This document shows positions 7,329 through 9,968 of a stretch of 9,968 nt of DNA, in pieces. The notes below the pieces were generated by a model. It was not told the DNA's origin and made no database searches. It worked only from the letters and a program-made list of their open reading frames with translations. Source of the stretch: a bacterium UBP12_UBA5184 (lineage in GTDB: Bacteria; Vulcanimicrobiota; Vulcanimicrobiia; Vulcanimicrobiales; Vulcanimicrobiaceae); assembly GCA_002413145.1 (NCBI GenBank), contig DHWK01000025.1, forward strand, positions 17,495-27,462, written 5' to 3'. The position numbers were made by a program, and so were the translations under genes. Positions within the stretch are counted from its first letter, which is position 1. Each line of letters begins with the position of its first letter.

Positions 7329-8359
7329 GCAAGCCCTTGCGCGTTGGGATCGTCGGGTCGGGATTCGGTGGAATCGTCCACGCGCCGGCATATCGCGCGC
7401 AGGGTCGCTTCGAGCTCGTCGCGATCGCTTCGCCGAACCGTGCCGCCGAGGTCGCGAAGGAGCGCAATATCCCGTACGCTTTCGCCTCGACCGCCGAAAT
7501 GCTCGCGGGTGTCGATCTCGACGTCGTCTCCATCGCATCCCCGCCTTTCGACCACAAGAGCTCGGTGTCGATCTCACTCGAGCATGGCAAGCACGTCCTG
7601 TGCGAAAAACCGTTCGGGCTCAACGTCGCGGACTGCGAGCAGATGGTTGGCGCGGCGCGGCGCGCCGGGACCGTCTGCGCGATCGCGCACGAGTTCCGCT
7701 ACACGCCGGCGCGGATCGCAATGAAAGAATTGATCGAAAACAAGCATTTGGGCGAATTGCGCGAGATCGAGTCCAGCATACTGAGCGGCAACCTGCGCGC
7801 CGAGAGCGAGCGTGCCAATTCGTGGTGGTTCGAACGGCGGCGCGGCGGCGGCATCAGCGGCGCGATTCTCTCGCACATGATCGATCAGACGACCTGGCTC
7901 GCCGGCCGGATTCCGATTCGGGTCGCCGGTTTCGAGCGTACCGCGAATTCGATCCGCAAGCATCGCGGCACGACCTTTACCACCGACGTCGCCGACGGCG
8001 CGTTCGTGTTACTCGATTACGGTCACGGCTTGATCGGACGCGCGCTCGCCGACGGCACGCGGGCCGTCGAATCGGCGACGCTCGCGGTTCACGGCGAAAA
8101 GCGCGCCGCGGCGGCCAGCGGTCCAAACGTCATCGAGGCTACGATGTTCGCAATCGATGCCGAGGAGACGGCCGAGCTGCAGCTCAAGGAGGCCCGGCAC
8201 GCGAAGCTGGCCTCGCTGCACCCCAACGTCCCGCCGTTCGTCTCGCTGCTCGATCAATTCGCGGATGCCATCGACGGGAAGGCGGCCGAACTTCCGACCT
8301 TCGAAGATGGCCTGGCGACGCAGCGCGTTCTCGAAGCGATCGGGTACTCGACGACCTAG
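7325..8359 (+). CDS. Gfo/Idh/MocA family NAD(P)-dependent oxidoreductase
   Basis: 344-residue dehydrogenase of the glucose-fructose oxidoreductase/inositol dehydrogenase/MocA family. The frame is open well upstream of 7325, but GTG at 7325 immediately precedes the Rossmann strand and overlaps the aminotransferase stop as GTGA. Visible: LRVGIVGSGFGGIVHAPAYR at 5-24 (GxGxxG), DVVSIASPPFDHKSSV at 66-81, CEKPFGLN at 93-100 with the catalytic/cofactor Lys95 of the EKP motif, AHEFRYTPA at 121-129, and WWFERRRGGGISGAILSHMID at 167-187, where His184 fits the family's active-site His. Family members oxidise or reduce hydroxyl/keto groups of sugars, inositols and related compounds, and some reduce imines. 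As the last gene of the unit it may prepare the acid or finish the amine product; no substrate can be assigned. Some GGAG-like sequence lies about 11 bases before the start. Confidence 0.92.
   Translation: MSKPLRVGIVGSGFGGIVHAPAYRAQGRFELVAIASPNRAAEVAKERNIPYAFASTAEMLAGVDLDVVSIASPPFDHKSSVSISLEHGKHVLCEKPFGLNVADCEQMVGAARRAGTVCAIAHEFRYTPARIAMKELIENKHLGELREIESSILSGNLRAESERANSWWFERRRGGGISGAILSHMIDQTTWLAGRIPIRVAGFERTANSIRKHRGTTFTTDVADGAFVLLDYGHGLIGRALADGTRAVESATLAVHGEKRAAAASGPNVIEATMFAIDAEETAELQLKEARHAKLASLHPNVPPFVSLLDQFADAIDGKAAELPTFEDGLATQRVLEAIGYSTT
8356..8359. other. Shared stop codons of convergent genes (CTAG)
   Basis: The palindrome CTAG provides TAG on the plus strand (8357-8359) for the oxidoreductase and TAG on the minus strand (8358-8356) for the lipoprotein gene, so the two convergent genes overlap by 4 bp. 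No hairpin-plus-T-run terminator is evident around it. Confidence 0.85.
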
Positions 8360-9318
8360 CTGACGATTTGCCAGGCGACGATCAACGCGGTGCTGCCGTC
8401 GCTGAACGTGATCGACCCGTTGCCGTCGAGGTCGACGCCGAACGTCGCCTTGGTTTGGCCGGTACTCGTCTGCTTTATGACTCCGCTAATCACGAGCGGC
8501 GAGCCCGCCGCCGTAATGTCCACCGTCGCATCGGCGTTGGCATCGACGAAGATCAACGAGCCGCCGGTAAGGACGGCGCCGCTACTGAACGTCAGACCGC
8601 CGCCCAGCGTCGCGCTATCGGTAAGCGTTCCGCCCGAAATCGACCAGGCCGGGAACGGCCCGGGAGCGAGCGTCAATCCGTTGAGCGCCGCCTTATACGA
8701 CGCAGCGTTGCCGTTGAACGTCAGGAACGAGCCGGCTCCGGGTGCCGGAATCACCGTGACGTTTGCGTTGACCGTCGCGCCGAAGTCCTGTGCCAGCGAG
8801 GCCAGATGTTCGACCGCGCCGGAGCCGCACGTCTGGGAGGTGAAGCCGATATTACAACTCAGTCCGGCGAAGGCGCGAACCGGCGAACCGTTGCTTGCGG
8901 AGTCAACGATTTGGACGCTCACCTGCGCGTTCGCCGTCCCCAGCCCCGTGAGCGAGCCGGTAATCGCGTCGTAGGCGAACACCGTGCCCGTGCGCGTGTA
9001 CTGCGTCTCGGTCCCGCTCAGACTCTCCGCGTTTGTATTGTTCAGAACGACGGACAGCTCGATGTCGGCAAAGAGTTGCGTACATGCTGCATCGTAGAAA
9101 GTCTGCTCGTGGATAAGGACCGTCGGGCCGGATGGGCTCGAGGTAATCTCGACCCCGCCGTTACAGACCGCCAGCGTCGCCCGCAGCGAGCTAGAAACTG
9201 CGCCCGGCGACGGAGTCGAGGGTGCGCCGCAGCGCCGATGCCGGTCCGAGCGATCCTCCGCCGCCGAATTGGGCGATCTGGGCGGCGGCTTGCGTGTCGA
9301 ACAGGCTCTGCGACGCAA
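8356..9318 (-). CDS. C-terminal part of a frameshifted secreted lipoprotein with EF-hand-like loop
   Basis: Open frame of up to 320 residues; function not recognised. The first 40 or so residues (9318 to about 9205) are Arg/Pro/Ser-rich and look like an out-of-frame shadow of the overlapping lipoprotein N-terminus. Believable protein starts near AVSSSLRATLAVCNGG. That part is rich in Ser, Thr, Gly and Ala, with about four cysteines (AVCNGG, DAACTQ, LSCNIG, QTCGSG) that could form disulfides outside the cytoplasm. Repetitive beta-type segments follow (for example SISGGTLTDSATLGGG), then VDANADATVDIT and a canonical calcium-loop pattern DLDGNGSITFSD close to the C-terminus. No signal peptide belongs to this frame. 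The simplest reading is that it is the continuation of the lipoprotein ORF 9191-9463, joined by removing one base near 9203-9205, giving a single protein of about 368 residues. Confidence 0.6.
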   Translation of the reverse strand: MRRRACSTRKPPPRSPNSAAEDRSDRHRRCGAPSTPSPGAVSSSLRATLAVCNGGVEITSSPSGPTVLIHEQTFYDAACTQLFADIELSVVLNNTNAESLSGTETQYTRTGTVFAYDAITGSLTGLGTANAQVSVQIVDSASNGSPVRAFAGLSCNIGFTSQTCGSGAVEHLASLAQDFGATVNANVTVIPAPGAGSFLTFNGNAASYKAALNGLTLAPGPFPAWSISGGTLTDSATLGGGLTFSSGAVLTGGSLIFVDANADATVDITAAGSPLVISGVIKQTSTGQTKATFGVDLDGNGSITFSDGSTALIVAWQIVS

Positions 9319-9463
9319 GCGAACGCTGCACGCTCGTCTGTTGGACGCCGGCGCTGCCGGATGGACCGATCGGCGTCACCGGCGAATTGCCCGGCGACCC
9401 GGCGCCGCCGCTACACGCGACGAGCGTCAGCGCAAAAACAATTGGTCCAAAACGAATGCTCAT
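9191..9463 (-). CDS. N-terminal part of a putative lipoprotein (lipobox), frameshifted
   Basis: 90-residue frame starting with a lipoprotein signal peptide: MSIR, hydrophobic FGPIVFALTL, and lipobox LVAC with Cys17 as the predicted lipidation site, followed by a Ser at +2 and a Gly/Ser/Pro-rich tether (GGAGSPGNSPVTPIGPSGSAG). Then comes QTSVQRSLASQSLFDTQAAAQIAQ, and the frame stops abruptly at 9191 after RRTLDSVAGRSF. Dropping one G from the GGG at 9205-9203 would read on as TLDSVAGAVSSSLRATL into the larger downstream frame, so this is probably the 5' part of one broken or mis-sequenced gene rather than a separate small protein. Start: ATG at 9463 with GGAG about 10 bases upstream, 27 bp after the protease stop, so it is likely co-transcribed with it. 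If intact, the protein would be anchored in a membrane facing the periplasm or exterior. Confidence 0.65.
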   Translation of the reverse strand: MSIRFGPIVFALTLVACSGGAGSPGNSPVTPIGPSGSAGVQQTSVQRSLASQSLFDTQAAAQIAQFGGGGSLGPASALRRTLDSVAGRSF

Positions 9464-9490
9464 GATTTTCTCGCTCCACCACGCTCGGCC

Positions 9491-9968
9491 TTAGGGTAAA
9501 GTGAAACCGGCGCCGACCGGATGCGCGACGATACCGCTCGCGCCGGTGCAGGGCGTCGATCCCGTGCCGGTTCCGGCGGCGACGCCGAACCAATCGCCGG
9601 CGTCGACGACGCCGTCGCCGTTCGCGTCATACCAGACGGCGCAGCGGTACGTCCCAGCCGAAGCGAGGATGTCGGCGATGCGGAATGTTCCGTTGGTCGC
9701 TACCGGTACGCCCATGGTATAGGTCTGGTCGATGATCGCCGGCCGGCTCGATACGTTTCCGATGTTGCTGTAGGCGATCGCGACGAAGTTCAAGTTCGTC
9801 GGAAGCGGGAGGCCGCCGTTGCCCGGCTGCGCGTGATCCCCCGCGACGGCGGCCATCGCGCGATACAGATTCAGCCGGCCATGACCCTGCCGCGAATCGC
9901 CGATATCGTCGGCCGTCGATTCGAGGATCTGCGTGACTTGTGCGACGGTCAGTCCGGGGTTCTTGGAC
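9491..9968 (-). CDS. Subtilisin-family (S8) serine protease, C-terminal part (5' partial)
   Basis: The frame runs in from the right edge; 158 residues are visible and the methionine at 9856 is internal. The first visible part, NPGLTVAQVTQILESTADD then QGHGRLNLYRAMAAVAG, is the typical end of the S8 catalytic domain: the helix after the active-site Ser, then the G-x-G-x-x-N-x-x-x-A signature. The Asp, His and Ser of the triad would lie off the window. A C-terminal extension of about 100 residues follows: a beta-rich region (VAIAYSNIG, GTFRIADILASAGTYRCAVWY) and a canonical calcium-loop pattern DANGDGVVDAGD, like the spacer domains of secreted hydrolases, then a disulfide-capable Cys pair. It ends at TAA 9491-9493. 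Probably secreted; the lipoprotein gene 27 bp downstream may be functionally linked. The protease family call rests only on this terminal signature. Confidence 0.75.
   Translation of the reverse strand, partial: SKNPGLTVAQVTQILESTADDIGDSRQGHGRLNLYRAMAAVAGDHAQPGNGGLPLPTNLNFVAIAYSNIGNVSSRPAIIDQTYTMGVPVATNGTFRIADILASAGTYRCAVWYDANGDGVVDAGDWFGVAAGTGTGSTPCTGASGIVAHPVGAGFTLP

Noticed and set aside
6027..8359. Amino-sugar (Wbp/Wlb-type) nucleotide-sugar pathway from aminotransferase plus Gfo/Idh/MocA
   Set aside because: Those pathways use DegT/DnrJ/EryC1 aminotransferases, whereas this one has class III motifs; no nucleotide-sugar epimerase or acetyltransferase is nearby.
8390..8974. 194-residue plus-strand frame antisense to the lipoprotein gene
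   Set aside because: It looks moderately protein-like, but this is expected opposite Ser/Thr/Gly/Ala-rich coding sequence. The minus strand carries the calcium-loop motif and an ordered gene context.
7600..9465. 621-residue plus-strand open frame
   Set aside because: It runs in a wrong frame through the oxidoreductase gene and antisense across the lipoprotein gene. It is extremely Arg-rich with no domain motif, a GC-rich shadow frame.
1..9968. CRISPR array, insertion sequence, tRNA/rRNA, attachment site or defence system
   Set aside because: No spaced direct repeats, transposase or integrase motifs, tRNA-like cloverleaf or nuclease/toxin domains were seen on either strand.

Overview
The window is GC-rich bacterial DNA (by eye about two thirds G+C; not computed), densely coding, with few clear Shine-Dalgarno sites and several GTG or TTG starts. 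Secreted proteins with Thr-Pro linkers and a lipobox lipoprotein point to a free-living, diderm-type bacterium. The style resembles Candidatus Eremiobacterota (WPS-2) or a neighbouring soil lineage, but that is a low-confidence impression and no marker gene settles it.

Layout. (1) 1-1131, plus: C-terminal part of an AlgI-type MBOAT O-acyltransferase, cut by the left edge. (2) 1137-1763, minus: a secreted proline/threonine-linker protein with a small beta-rich C-terminal domain, convergent with the MBOAT gene. (3) 1764-1886: a short divergent control region. (4) 1887-8359, plus: six tightly packed genes that look like one transcription unit: MetY-type O-acetylhomoserine sulfhydrylase, a small CoA-binding-fold protein, a LuxE-like acyl-protein synthetase, a LuxC-like acyl reductase, a class III PLP aminotransferase and a Gfo/Idh/MocA oxidoreductase. 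The last five are separated by 7 bp or less, and the last four joints are 4 to 8 bp overlaps. (5) 8356-9968, minus: the C-terminus of a secreted subtilisin-family protease (cut by the right edge), followed 27 bp downstream by a lipoprotein gene that appears split by a one-base frameshift. The last plus-strand gene and this lipoprotein gene share one CTAG as both stop codons.

How the genes may work together. LuxE-type enzymes adenylate a carboxylic acid and load it as a thioester. LuxC-type enzymes reduce that thioester with NADPH to an aldehyde. A class III aminotransferase can convert an aldehyde to a primary amine. With no luciferase genes (luxA/luxB) in view, the LuxE-LuxC-aminotransferase run reads best as an acid-to-aldehyde-to-amine module, with the Gfo/Idh/MocA enzyme making or modifying the substrate or product. 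The substrate cannot be read from the sequence. The metY and CoA-binding genes may be ordinary sulfur-amino-acid genes at the head of the unit or part of the same pathway. This LuxE/LuxC/aminotransferase/oxidoreductase cassette is the main candidate for an undescribed system here.
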